Positions 11,081 through 18,984 of a stretch of DNA of 64,000 nucleotides are shown here, piece by piece. Every line of letters starts with the position of its first letter. Positions within the stretch are counted from its first letter, which is position 1. The stretch is from Eubacterium sp. (GTDB lineage Bacteria > Bacillota > Clostridia > Acetivibrionales > DSM-1351), in contig JAQSXC010000003.1 in the NCBI GenBank assembly GCA_029266335.1, positions 1 to 64,000 of the forward strand. The letters run 5' to 3'. The notes under the pieces are model-generated. The model had not been told where the DNA came from and searched no databases. It was given only the letters and a program-made list of their open reading frames with translations. The position numbers and the translations under genes are program-made.

Positions 11081-11116
11081 AAAAGGATGCTGCCGGTATT
11101 ATGGTGGCATCCTTTT
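11081..11116 (+). terminator. Hairpin terminator between convergent GH35 and sensor-kinase genes
   Basis: A perfect 10-bp stem, AAAAGGATGC with GCATCCTTTT, closes a 16-nt loop. It is A-rich on the left and T-rich on the right, so it could stop transcription from both sides. The convergent kinase gene ends at 11192. Confidence 0.75.
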
Positions 11117-11191
11117 GGAATTACGGGTGAATAAGCGATTCGGTACCATTGGTGTTGCGTGAAAAGCAACTTTTTAAAGGCTAATATTAAG

Positions 11192-12991
11192 TTATGCCTG
11201 TTTTTCGGCAGGTATCCTGACCTCTGCAACGGTTCCCACACCTACAGTACTGGTATAAAACAAACCATATTCGCTTCCGTATTTTAACTGAAGACGTTCG
11301 TGAATGTTTCTTACCCCATAACCATGCATGTCTTTGGTGTCAACATTTTTCAGAAGATTCTCAAGCTTTTCCTCAGGTATACCCACGCCATCATCTTCGA
11401 CAAAAATGGATATCTTGTTTTCTTTAAGTGCTCCGCTGATTTTTATGGTACCTGACTCACTTTCTTTTTCAAAAATACCATGTAATATAGAGTTCTCTAT
11501 CAGAGGCTGCAGGGTTATTTTTAATATTTTATATTCATAAAGTTCTTCAGGAATATCAATTACAAAGCTTATTTCATTATCAAACCTCATATTTTGTATC
11601 TGTACATATGCATTGACCTGATCTATTTCATTTTTAACAGGAACAAGATCTTCACCTTTACTCAGGCTTAATCTGTAAAATTTAGATAATGAAGTGATAA
11701 CTTCTCCGATTTTGGGAGCACTGTATTTCATTGACATCCAGTTTATAAGATCCAGAGTGTTATACAGAAAGTGCGGATTTATTTGCGCCTGAAGAGCTTT
11801 CAGTTCCATGCTTTTAACTTCCTGACCCAGCTTGTACTGCTGCTCAACGAGAATGGCTATTCTTGTAAGCATATAGTTGAAGTTATGAGTCAGCTCTCCA
11901 ATTTCATCATTGTTGCTTGGAAGAATACTTACATTGAAATTTCCATGAACCACCATCCTCATATGGGAAATAAGGTCACGGATACGCTTGGTACTTGAGG
12001 CTGCAACCCAAAAAGACAGGGGTAAGGTCAGGGGTAGAATAATTATCAGAATCAATATCATTTGATTTCTTGATTTTGTATTCAACTCGAGAATATCCTT
12101 GTAAGGTACCATAAGAATAAGTTTCCAGTCTGTTCTCTCTATTGACTCAACACCAAGTAATATTTTTTCATTATCCAGGCTTACTGTCTTCCAGAAGCTG
12201 TTATGAAGCTTGTTATAATCGATATTGGCAAGGGCGGCAGAATATTTTGATGAATTGGGAGTATTGGAATTCCCGGCGGAGCTTATGGTTTCATTATTGC
12301 GGTTTATTAATACCACTTCGGTATTTTCGGTGAATAAGGCCTGATTTAATACATCCCTGATATTTTTTTCAGGAACGTCGGCTTTAATAATTCCTGCGGC
12401 ATTATTAACGTCCAGAGGCCTCGGAATAATTCTAAGAAAGGATATGTATTCTTCCTTGCCGGATTTTGGAAAGTATTCAGAGGGAAAGCACCTGTAAACC
12501 TCACCTGTTGCCTTCATTTCCTTGAACCACTTTGAATCAACAGCTTTTTCCATCCTTAAAAATTCTTCGGTTTCAGATACGTTTGCCAGACCGTCGCTCA
12601 TATAGAGCTGGAGCTGTCCTGAAGAAAGGTCGGGATTACTCTGAAGGCTGTACAGCAGCTTGGCAAACCTTTCTCTGTCTTTCATCCAGCTGCCTATATC
12701 GTTATCGTAGATAGAGGCGCTGGTAAAAACCAATTCCTGAATAGTATCATTAAGAGCCAGCATGTCCATGGCATTTTTGATATAAAGGGCTTTGTATTCC
12801 AGAGAGGATTTAGCCTGAAGCAGCATTTTACGCGAAGAATCCAAAGCCTGCTTGGCACTGTCCTTGGAAGAAACGTAGGAGTTAATTCCAATAAATATGC
12901 AAAAAGGAATTGATATCATGAGGAACAGGCAAATGAAAAGCTTAACTCTGATACCAAGATCATTAACGAAAGTTATCAGCCTCTTTATCAT
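11192..12991 (-). CDS. YesM-type membrane sensor histidine kinase
   Basis: Sensor kinase of the LytS/YesM class, 599 residues. Layout: an N-terminal membrane helix (about 16-38), a large extracellular Cache-like sensing region, a second helix (MILILIIILPLTLPLSF, about 295-315), a HAMP linker, the His_kinase phosphoacceptor motif QINPHFLYNTL (H407 by count) and a C-terminal HATPase domain with LQPLIENSILHG and DDGVGIPE. Its start overlaps the stop of the upstream response regulator by 4 bases (ATGA), so the two are co-translated. YesMN pairs usually control neighbouring carbohydrate importers and glycosidases. Here the flanking GH35 and binding-protein genes are the likely targets, by inference from position. 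Confidence 0.93.
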   Translation of the reverse strand: MIKRLITFVNDLGIRVKLFICLFLMISIPFCIFIGINSYVSSKDSAKQALDSSRKMLLQAKSSLEYKALYIKNAMDMLALNDTIQELVFTSASIYDNDIGSWMKDRERFAKLLYSLQSNPDLSSGQLQLYMSDGLANVSETEEFLRMEKAVDSKWFKEMKATGEVYRCFPSEYFPKSGKEEYISFLRIIPRPLDVNNAAGIIKADVPEKNIRDVLNQALFTENTEVVLINRNNETISSAGNSNTPNSSKYSAALANIDYNKLHNSFWKTVSLDNEKILLGVESIERTDWKLILMVPYKDILELNTKSRNQMILILIIILPLTLPLSFWVAASSTKRIRDLISHMRMVVHGNFNVSILPSNNDEIGELTHNFNYMLTRIAILVEQQYKLGQEVKSMELKALQAQINPHFLYNTLDLINWMSMKYSAPKIGEVITSLSKFYRLSLSKGEDLVPVKNEIDQVNAYVQIQNMRFDNEISFVIDIPEELYEYKILKITLQPLIENSILHGIFEKESESGTIKISGALKENKISIFVEDDGVGIPEEKLENLLKNVDTKDMHGYGVRNIHERLQLKYGSEYGLFYTSTVGVGTVAEVRIPAEKQA

Positions 12992-14580
12992 GGGTAAACC
13001 CTTTCTCTAAACTCAGAGGGAGTACAGCCGGTATATTTTTTGAATAGAGTAGAGAAATAATTTGCATCTGTAAAGCCTATACTGGTTGCAACCTCGTAAA
13101 GCTTTATATTGCTGTCCTTAAGAAGCTCCTTTGATTTCTCTATACGGACTTCTGTAATAAATTCGTTTAAGGTTTTCCCTGTAGATTTCTTGAAAAAGGC
13201 ACATAAATAAGTCTGGCTCAAAAAAACATTTTGAGCTATACCCTGGATTGTAAGGCTGTTTTCGGCATAGTGCTCATGAACATATTTCATAATGCCATGA
13301 AGCTTGCGATTTATTGAATCCTTGTCATTAGCCTGAACCAATATTGTCTCTATGTGAGATATGACATATTTCGATAATCCGTATAAAGTCCTGGTGGCGT
13401 CAATCTCCTGCCAGATGTACTTTTTCTCACTATCGTGGGTTTTATTAATATAATGATTTTCTCTTGCTACTTCAAAAATAATAAGCAAAAGGTTAAAGAA
13501 AACGTTTTTAACACTGTTGATATCATTATCCGCCTTGCTTGCAGCTGTTTCGGTCAAAAGGGTAATAATATTTACAGCTTCGGCAAGCTCCTGTTTTTTC
13601 AGGCAGTTTTTGAAGTCCGAATATATACTTTTATCCACTTCGAAATAGGAACCTGACCACTCACTGTATTCAAATATACTTTCAGAAGCATGATAGAATT
13701 GGTTCTGTACTGCCGAGCATGCCGAATAGAAGGAATCCTGAATTAAGGGCAGTGCAGCTGCACTTGTTCCGATTCCAATTGAATAGGAAAATATACCCGA
13801 ACTGATATAGTTCAATATATTCTGAAGCTTATATGCAATTTCTATGCTTAAAGGACTGCTCTCTTTTTCATTTAAGGCTATGACAACCATGAAATTGTCT
13901 TCTGTAAAGCCTGACAGAGTTTTAAAGGATAGTTCGCTATTACTGCAGAAGGCCTTAAGCAGCTGTCTTTTACAGTCCAGCTTTGCATTATTATCTGCTG
14001 ACTGAAACCAGTAAATATCGATGGCAAAAACAGCAAAGCTTTGAGCTCCGGTAAGTTCATTGAACACATCTTCATATTTGGCGGATAAATGTGTTAAGTC
14101 AGGGTTGTCCTTAATAAGCTCCAAAGAAATTTCCTGTCGGATCAGAGGAACGTTTTCATTTATAATGTTATTGAGCTTATCTGTTTGTAATCTTTGCTGC
14201 TCCTCATCCAAACATAGAGCTACCGTTTCACTTATAACAGTTTTTATCTCGTCAATCTGGATTGGTTTTTCTATGTAACTTACTGCTTTTAAATTGATGG
14301 CGGACTTTAAATATTCCTTATCTGAATATCCGCTCAGGAATATAATTTTGCACTGAGGATAGCGGGATCTTATGTTTATGGCCAGTTCAATTCCATCCAT
14401 TTTCGGCATTCTGACATCGGAGAGTATTATATCCGGAGGGCATTTTTCAGCAAGCTCAAGAGCCACTAGTCCGTTTTTGGCAGTAGTGACACTGTCAATA
14501 CCAAGCTCTTTCCAAGGGATGTACGTTTCAAGACTATCTCTTGTTGTTTTTTCATCATCAACAATAATAAGATTCAGCAT
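12988..14580 (-). CDS. YesN-type response regulator, REC plus AraC DNA-binding domain
   Basis: Partner of the YesM-like kinase, 530 residues. Residues 1-120 form a receiver domain: acidic pocket VDDE, phosphoacceptor D55 in LSDVRMPKMDG, conserved lysine in SYIEKPI. A long middle region of unassigned fold follows. The last 100 residues are an AraC helix-turn-helix pair (IAQNVFLSQTYLCAFFKKST and VATSIGFTDANYFSTLFKKY). The track start at 14628 is too early. The ATG at 14580 gives the family start MLNLIIVDDE; AGGAG lies 10 bases upstream, and a TTG one codon earlier (14583) is also possible. The gene is divergent from the binding-protein gene at 14962, so the 380-bp space between them is a plausible control region. 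Confidence 0.92.
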   Translation of the reverse strand: MLNLIIVDDEKTTRDSLETYIPWKELGIDSVTTAKNGLVALELAEKCPPDIILSDVRMPKMDGIELAINIRSRYPQCKIIFLSGYSDKEYLKSAINLKAVSYIEKPIQIDEIKTVISETVALCLDEEQQRLQTDKLNNIINENVPLIRQEISLELIKDNPDLTHLSAKYEDVFNELTGAQSFAVFAIDIYWFQSADNNAKLDCKRQLLKAFCSNSELSFKTLSGFTEDNFMVVIALNEKESSPLSIEIAYKLQNILNYISSGIFSYSIGIGTSAAALPLIQDSFYSACSAVQNQFYHASESIFEYSEWSGSYFEVDKSIYSDFKNCLKKQELAEAVNIITLLTETAASKADNDINSVKNVFFNLLLIIFEVARENHYINKTHDSEKKYIWQEIDATRTLYGLSKYVISHIETILVQANDKDSINRKLHGIMKYVHEHYAENSLTIQGIAQNVFLSQTYLCAFFKKSTGKTLNEFITEVRIEKSKELLKDSNIKLYEVATSIGFTDANYFSTLFKKYTGCTPSEFRERVYP

Positions 14581-14603
14581 CAAAACATCGCTCCTAAGTA
14601 TAA

Positions 14604-14660
14604 GAATCTGTCCAGTATCGCATTGCACCTGTCATTTTAGCGCATTTTGCGCCATGCTGA
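14604..14660 (+). repeat. Family 1 intergenic palindromic repeat, copy A
   Basis: About 57 bases, including CATTTTGCGCCATGCTG, match copy B at 14844 and the inverted copies at 34560 and 45834. It sits just upstream of the response regulator. It is the most worn copy, with no clear right-hand inverted end. Confidence 0.75.
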
Positions 14661-14670
14661 CGACAAGCTG

Positions 14671-14724
14671 ATATTGGCGAAAAATAGCCTGCATAAAATG
14701 GAGAAGTTATTAATTAATCATGCC
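14671..14724 (+). repeat. Right-end remnant of a family 2 intergenic element
   Basis: The stretch from ATATTGGCGAAAAATAGCC to GAAGTTATTAATTAATCATG resembles the right end of the full elements at 41255-41419 and 52605-52748. It abuts family 1 copy A. The left half is missing. Confidence 0.5.
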
Positions 14725-14828
14725 TATATATAGTATCATATCAAAGGTGGATAAGCAAACAGACTAAAACTGGTGTCATTAATTATATACTTTTTACTGT
14801 ATTTTTCAGGTGAATTTTTAATTTTACG

Positions 14829-14837
14829 TGCTATAAT
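14829..14837 (+). promoter_or_regulatory. Extended -10 promoter for the first binding-protein gene
   Basis: TGCTATAAT is an extended -10 element (TGn plus consensus TATAAT). No good -35 is seen at 17 bases, as is common for extended -10 promoters. The start of transcription would fall near 14844, about where repeat copy B begins, so the leader RNA would contain the repeat. The rest of the 14581-14961 gap holds only the repeats listed. Confidence 0.55.
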
Positions 14838-14843
14838 TTATTT

Positions 14844-14909
14844 AGAACCTGTTCAGTATCACATTGCACTCGTCATTTTGGCGGATTTTGCGCCATGCTG
14901 TGTTAAATT
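14844..14909 (+). repeat. Family 1 intergenic palindromic repeat, copy B
   Basis: It begins AGAACCTGTTCAGTATC and runs through GCGGATTTTGCGCCATGCTG to GTTAAATT. It is the closest match to copy C read on the reverse strand, and lies in the predicted 5' leader of the first binding-protein gene. Confidence 0.85.
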
Positions 14910-14961
14910 TTTTTGGAGAACGTTTCTACTTTTATCTGGATCCGGTATCAGGAGGAAATAT

Positions 14962-16578
14962 ATGAAAAAGCTCTCAAAATACATAGGCTTTTATGTAATC
15001 CCATGGTTTATCTGTTTTTCCTTACTGGCTATGTCCGGCTGCACAAAGGAAGAAACAACTACTGATATTGAAGCCTTTTACAAGGACTCCGGCGGATCTG
15101 CCACAGTTGAACAAATAAACAATAAAAATATTGATACCTCCGAAAAGGTTGAACTGATAGGCTATCTTATCGGAGAAAGACCGGCAGGAATGAATGACGT
15201 TCTGCATGAATTGAATCAAAAGCTGTTAAAGGATATTAATGCAACTATGAAAATAAATTATATCCGTTGGGGAGACTTACAGGCAAAGTATGCTCTTGTT
15301 CTGGCTTCAGGTGAGGATCTGGACTGGATTTTTACAGGAAACTGGGCATATTATGGGCAGGAGGCTGCAAAAGGAGCTTTTCTGGAAATAACCCAGGATA
15401 TGGTCGGGAAGTATATGCCCGGACATTATGCTGCTACTGATCCCCTGGCATGGAAGGAAGGGCTTATTGGAGGCAAGTTGTTTATGGTTCCATCTTCCAC
15501 GCCTGATGTAAAAGTGAATGAGGTAGCAATCAGGGAAGATCTGAGGGAAAAATATAATGTGCCCGAAATAAATAAATGGCTGAATATAGAACCGTACCTG
15601 AAGGCAATCAAGAAAAATGAGCCAAATATGATTCCGATAAATGTTGACAGCGCTATAGATATAACAAGGCCGTTTTTTTATCAATTGGCAGCCACCTCAA
15701 AAAGCTACTTTGATCTGTTTTTCGCAACCAGCGGAGGGAGCGGGATAGTATCGGACACTGACGACCCGGAGGGGAGGCTTGTAAAAATAACAGATCCGTC
15801 TGTAATCAATGATTATAAAAATGCGGCTGCTACCATAAAAGATTGGTATGAAAGAGGCTATATCAATAAAAATGCTTTCTCCAACAAAATCCGCAGCATG
15901 GATTTATTTTTAGCGGGAAAATCCTCTGTGGCCTTTGGAAATACGGTAGACATGCAGAATATATTCGACAAGGCAAAAGAACAGGGCTGGAAAGTAAAGA
16001 TAATTCCCGGCCTCAGTAAAAAGGGAACATATCCTCAGGACTCACATATTAATAATGGTTTTGCAATAGTATCCAAATCAAAGCATCCTGAAAGGACCCT
16101 GATGGCTATGGACTTGATAATGGAAGAGCCGGCATATAACCAGCTTGTGTACTATGGGGTTGAAGGTAAGAACTTTGTAGTTAAAGATAGCAAGATAGCT
16201 CTTCCAGACGGAGTAACCTCTGAGACAAATACATACCCTCCCGATTTGTCAGGCTTCTGGTTTACAAACAAAAACCAGCTAAAGTATCCCGAGAACTGGA
16301 GCGAGGACTATATTAAAGTCAGAGAAGCTGCTAAAAAACAAGTTGCCCCATATGTTTACTCGGCCTTTGTTCCGGATGTGTCAATGATTAAGACTGAAGT
16401 TGCAAATCTTAATCAGGTAGTTGTTCAGTATTTTAACCCTATTAATCTCGGTATGATAAAGGATGTGGATCAAGCTTTTGCAATGTTTGATGAAAAGCTG
16501 ACCGCTGCAGGCTTTGACCGTGTAATGGAGGAAATGAAGCGTCAAACTGATGAATACAAAAAAGAAAAAGTAAATTAA
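14962..16578 (+). CDS. Lipoprotein solute-binding protein of an LplA/LipO-type sugar importer (copy 1)
   Basis: Extracellular substrate-binding lipoprotein of a carbohydrate ABC importer, 538 residues. A basic and hydrophobic leader ends in a lipobox (AMSGC), so the mature protein should be lipid-anchored by that cysteine. The body matches the large family 1 binding proteins with a C-terminal DUF3502-like part. The track start at 14773 is too early: AGGAGG at 14950-14955 sits 6 bases before the ATG at 14962. The mature parts of this protein and the gene product at 18985 are closely similar along their whole length (for example NWAYYGQEAAKGAF in both). It is followed by a strong terminator, so it can be made separately from the permeases. 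The substrate is inferred from the neighbouring galactan enzymes. Confidence 0.9.
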   Translation: MKKLSKYIGFYVIPWFICFSLLAMSGCTKEETTTDIEAFYKDSGGSATVEQINNKNIDTSEKVELIGYLIGERPAGMNDVLHELNQKLLKDINATMKINYIRWGDLQAKYALVLASGEDLDWIFTGNWAYYGQEAAKGAFLEITQDMVGKYMPGHYAATDPLAWKEGLIGGKLFMVPSSTPDVKVNEVAIREDLREKYNVPEINKWLNIEPYLKAIKKNEPNMIPINVDSAIDITRPFFYQLAATSKSYFDLFFATSGGSGIVSDTDDPEGRLVKITDPSVINDYKNAAATIKDWYERGYINKNAFSNKIRSMDLFLAGKSSVAFGNTVDMQNIFDKAKEQGWKVKIIPGLSKKGTYPQDSHINNGFAIVSKSKHPERTLMAMDLIMEEPAYNQLVYYGVEGKNFVVKDSKIALPDGVTSETNTYPPDLSGFWFTNKNQLKYPENWSEDYIKVREAAKKQVAPYVYSAFVPDVSMIKTEVANLNQVVVQYFNPINLGMIKDVDQAFAMFDEKLTAAGFDRVMEEMKRQTDEYKKEKVN

Positions 16579-16615
16579 AACTGAAAATATGTAATAAACA
16601 TACAAGCCGAACAGG

Positions 16616-16663
16616 CCGGAGCAGCTGTTGTCCAGGGGACCGCTGCTCCGGCTTGTTTTCTTT
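16616..16663 (+). terminator. Strong terminator after first binding-protein gene
   Basis: The 10-bp arms CCGGAGCAGC and GCTGCTCCGG close a 16-nt loop, and TTGTTTTCTTT follows. The rest of the gap to 17071 holds an A+T-rich stretch with nothing recognised and then a diverged family 2 element. Confidence 0.9.
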
Positions 16664-16890
16664 GCGCAGACTTATAGTGTTTTCATACAATTCAAATAAA
16701 GTCTATATTCAATCAGATAAAATATTCTATAAAATTTTACGCTGACTTTATAAAACATCATAAGATTTCAAAGATAATAGTAATTCTATGGCGTTTAAAT
16801 AAAGCCGCTCTGATACTAAAATTAAAGCTGTAAAGAAACTATAATAATAAGCTATTCGCTCAATTCTTTAATGCTGAAATCATGGTGCAG

Positions 16891-17037
16891 GTACATAACT
16901 AAAACGATTTTACAATGAGAATTTTTTTGGGAATGCAAGGCGGAGAAGGTCACAATTCTGGTCGTATTGTGACCGACTGCAACGAAGAAATCCCGGAAAA
17001 TGAACATTGGAAAGGGAAATTAATTATTTAACTGTAC
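16891..17037 (+). repeat. Diverged family 2 intergenic element
   Basis: The ends GTACA and TGTAC are inverted. The interior keeps AAGGCGGAGAA and, near the right end, GGGAAATTAATTATTTAAC as in the better copies at 41255 and 52605. An inner perfect 9-bp inverted repeat (GGTCACAAT/ATTGTGACC, 16948-16974) replaces the GCAATA hairpin of the other copies. It sits just before the permease gene. Confidence 0.55.
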
Positions 17038-17070
17038 CACATACGTGACATGATAAGGAGTGGTCAACAG

Positions 17071-18000
17071 ATGGATCTAAGAAAAAACAGGGGTTTCTTT
17101 CATGAAATTTATAAAAACAAAGTACTTTACCTCATGTTTTTACCAGTAGCACTATATTTTATTATATTTGCATATCTTCCAATGGGTGGTATAGTACTTG
17201 CCTTCAAAGAATTTAACATCAGAGACGGAATTTTTTTCAGTCCCTGGAACGGAATAGAAAACTTCAAGTTTTTCTTTGCATCAGGCAAAGCCTGGCAGGT
17301 AACTAAAAACACCATTGGTTACAATGTAATATTCCTGGTTTGTTATACGGTTTTCTCTATGACTACCGCAATTATGATTTCAGAAATAACAAGCAAGTGG
17401 TTCAAAAAAATCGCTCAGTCCTTTATGTTTCTCCCATACTTCATTTCATGGGTTGTAGTTGCAGCTTTCATTTACAACCTCTTCAACTATGATTACGGAC
17501 TGGTCAACACAATAATTAAAAGCTTTGGAGGACAACCAATAGATATCTACGCAAATCCGGGAAATTGGCTGGTATTGCTTCCTGTCCTTTATGTATGGAA
17601 ATGGGTAGGCTTTGGAAGTGTATTGTATCTTGCAGCAATAATGGGTATAGACCAGGAATGCTATGAGGCTGCTACAATTGACGGTGCAAGCATGTTCCAG
17701 AAAATAAGAAAGATAACATTACCTTTATTAAAACCAACCATTATTGTACTTGTTTTAATGAGTGTCGGAAAAATATTAAGAGGTGAATTCGATATGTTCT
17801 ACAACATTATCGGAAACAACGGAATCTTAATGGATGCAACAGACATCATAGACACGCTGGTATTCAGATCTCTGATGGGTACCCAGGACTTTGGAATGGC
17901 ATCGGCAGCAGGCTTCTATCAATCAGTTCTTTGCTTCGTAATTATACTGATAGTTAACGGTGTTGTAAGAAAAATTGATAACGAAAATGCACTGTTCTAA
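17071..18000 (+). CDS. Sugar ABC transporter permease, LplB-like
   Basis: Inner-membrane permease of the MalF-like class, 309 residues, with about six hydrophobic helices; the first is YLMFLPVALYFIIFAYLPM. The cytoplasmic loop that contacts the ATPase is seen as the EAA motif (YEAATIDGASMFQKIRKITLPLL). It pairs with the permease at 18049. The track opens at 17050, but AAGGAG at 17055-17060 is 10 bases before the ATG at 17071, which is preferred. No ATPase gene is in the locus. LplABC/YtcQP-type importers usually borrow a shared MsmK-like ATPase encoded elsewhere, which is established for the group and inferred here. Confidence 0.92.
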   Translation: MDLRKNRGFFHEIYKNKVLYLMFLPVALYFIIFAYLPMGGIVLAFKEFNIRDGIFFSPWNGIENFKFFFASGKAWQVTKNTIGYNVIFLVCYTVFSMTTAIMISEITSKWFKKIAQSFMFLPYFISWVVVAAFIYNLFNYDYGLVNTIIKSFGGQPIDIYANPGNWLVLLPVLYVWKWVGFGSVLYLAAIMGIDQECYEAATIDGASMFQKIRKITLPLLKPTIIVLVLMSVGKILRGEFDMFYNIIGNNGILMDATDIIDTLVFRSLMGTQDFGMASAAGFYQSVLCFVIILIVNGVVRKIDNENALF

Positions 18001-18048
18001 TTCGTCATGCAAATCTTTTAAATTCAATTGGAAAGTGGGTTGGTTACT

Positions 18049-18927
18049 TTGAAAAAGACAGCAGATTATATAGCATTAAATATTATTTCATATGTTGTTG
18101 TAGGTTTTTTTGCACTCTTTACAGTGTTTCCGTTTATATTGCTGGTGGTAAATTCCTTTACCTCTGAGCATTATATATTAAACTACGGTTTCTCGATCAT
18201 ACCCAGGGAGTTGTCACTGGATGCCTATTCATTGATATTCATTTACCCTGAAAGGATAATCAGAGCTTACGGAGTTACCATATTCATTACTGCAGTCGGA
18301 ACAATAATCTCACTGTTCCTCTCATCAATGGCTGCATATGTAATGTTCAGAAAAGAGATCAAATACAGAAATGCCCTTGCATTCTTTATTTTCTTTACGA
18401 CCTTGTTTAATGGCGGTCTTGCTCCATACTACATCATTGTTTCAAATACACTGCATCTTCAGGATAACTTATTGGTACTGCTGCTGGTACCAATGTTCAG
18501 TGCAATGAACATACTGATTCTTAGAAATTTTATAAAGGGATCCATTCCCGATTCCCTGGTAGAGTCTGCAAAGATTGACGGAGCCGGTGATTTCAGAATA
18601 TTTATTCAGATGATTCTGCCGTTGTCCAAAGCAGCTCTGGCTTCAATCGGATTGTTTACGGCACTGGGCTATTGGAATGACTGGTGGACCCCAATGATGT
18701 TCATGCAGAATGACAAGCTTTTCCCTCTTCAATATGTCTTATATCAAATATTGTCAAGTGCAAATATGTCTTCAGTAGTATCCAGCTATGTCAGCAGACT
18801 CGACATGCCGAAGGAGACATTAAAGCTTGCAATGACGGTTATATCGGCCGGGCCTATTGTTTTCCTTTATCCGTTTGTCCAGAAGTATTTTGTAAAGGGA
18901 GTAACAATAGGTGCCGTAAAGGGTTAA
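18049..18927 (+). CDS. Sugar ABC transporter permease, YtcP/LplC-like
   Basis: Second permease of the importer, MalG-like, about 292 residues with six predicted helices. The EAA loop is VESAKIDGAGDFRIFIQMILPL. The C-terminus (FVQKYFVKGVTIGAVKG) is typical of the YtcP/LplC group. There is no ATG near the start: TTG codons occur at 18028, 18040 and 18049. The TTG at 18049 (MKKTADY) lies 9 bases after a GGAAAGTGGG stretch and gives the usual N-terminal length, but 18028 cannot be excluded. It follows the first permease closely and precedes the second binding protein, so the three genes form an operon. Confidence 0.9.
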   Translation: MKKTADYIALNIISYVVVGFFALFTVFPFILLVVNSFTSEHYILNYGFSIIPRELSLDAYSLIFIYPERIIRAYGVTIFITAVGTIISLFLSSMAAYVMFRKEIKYRNALAFFIFFTTLFNGGLAPYYIIVSNTLHLQDNLLVLLLVPMFSAMNILILRNFIKGSIPDSLVESAKIDGAGDFRIFIQMILPLSKAALASIGLFTALGYWNDWWTPMMFMQNDKLFPLQYVLYQILSSANMSSVVSSYVSRLDMPKETLKLAMTVISAGPIVFLYPFVQKYFVKGVTIGAVKG

Positions 18928-18984
18928 TACTGGGGCAGTCCCAGATATTGATAAAATCAGAAAATAAATAGGAGGAATTTTCAA

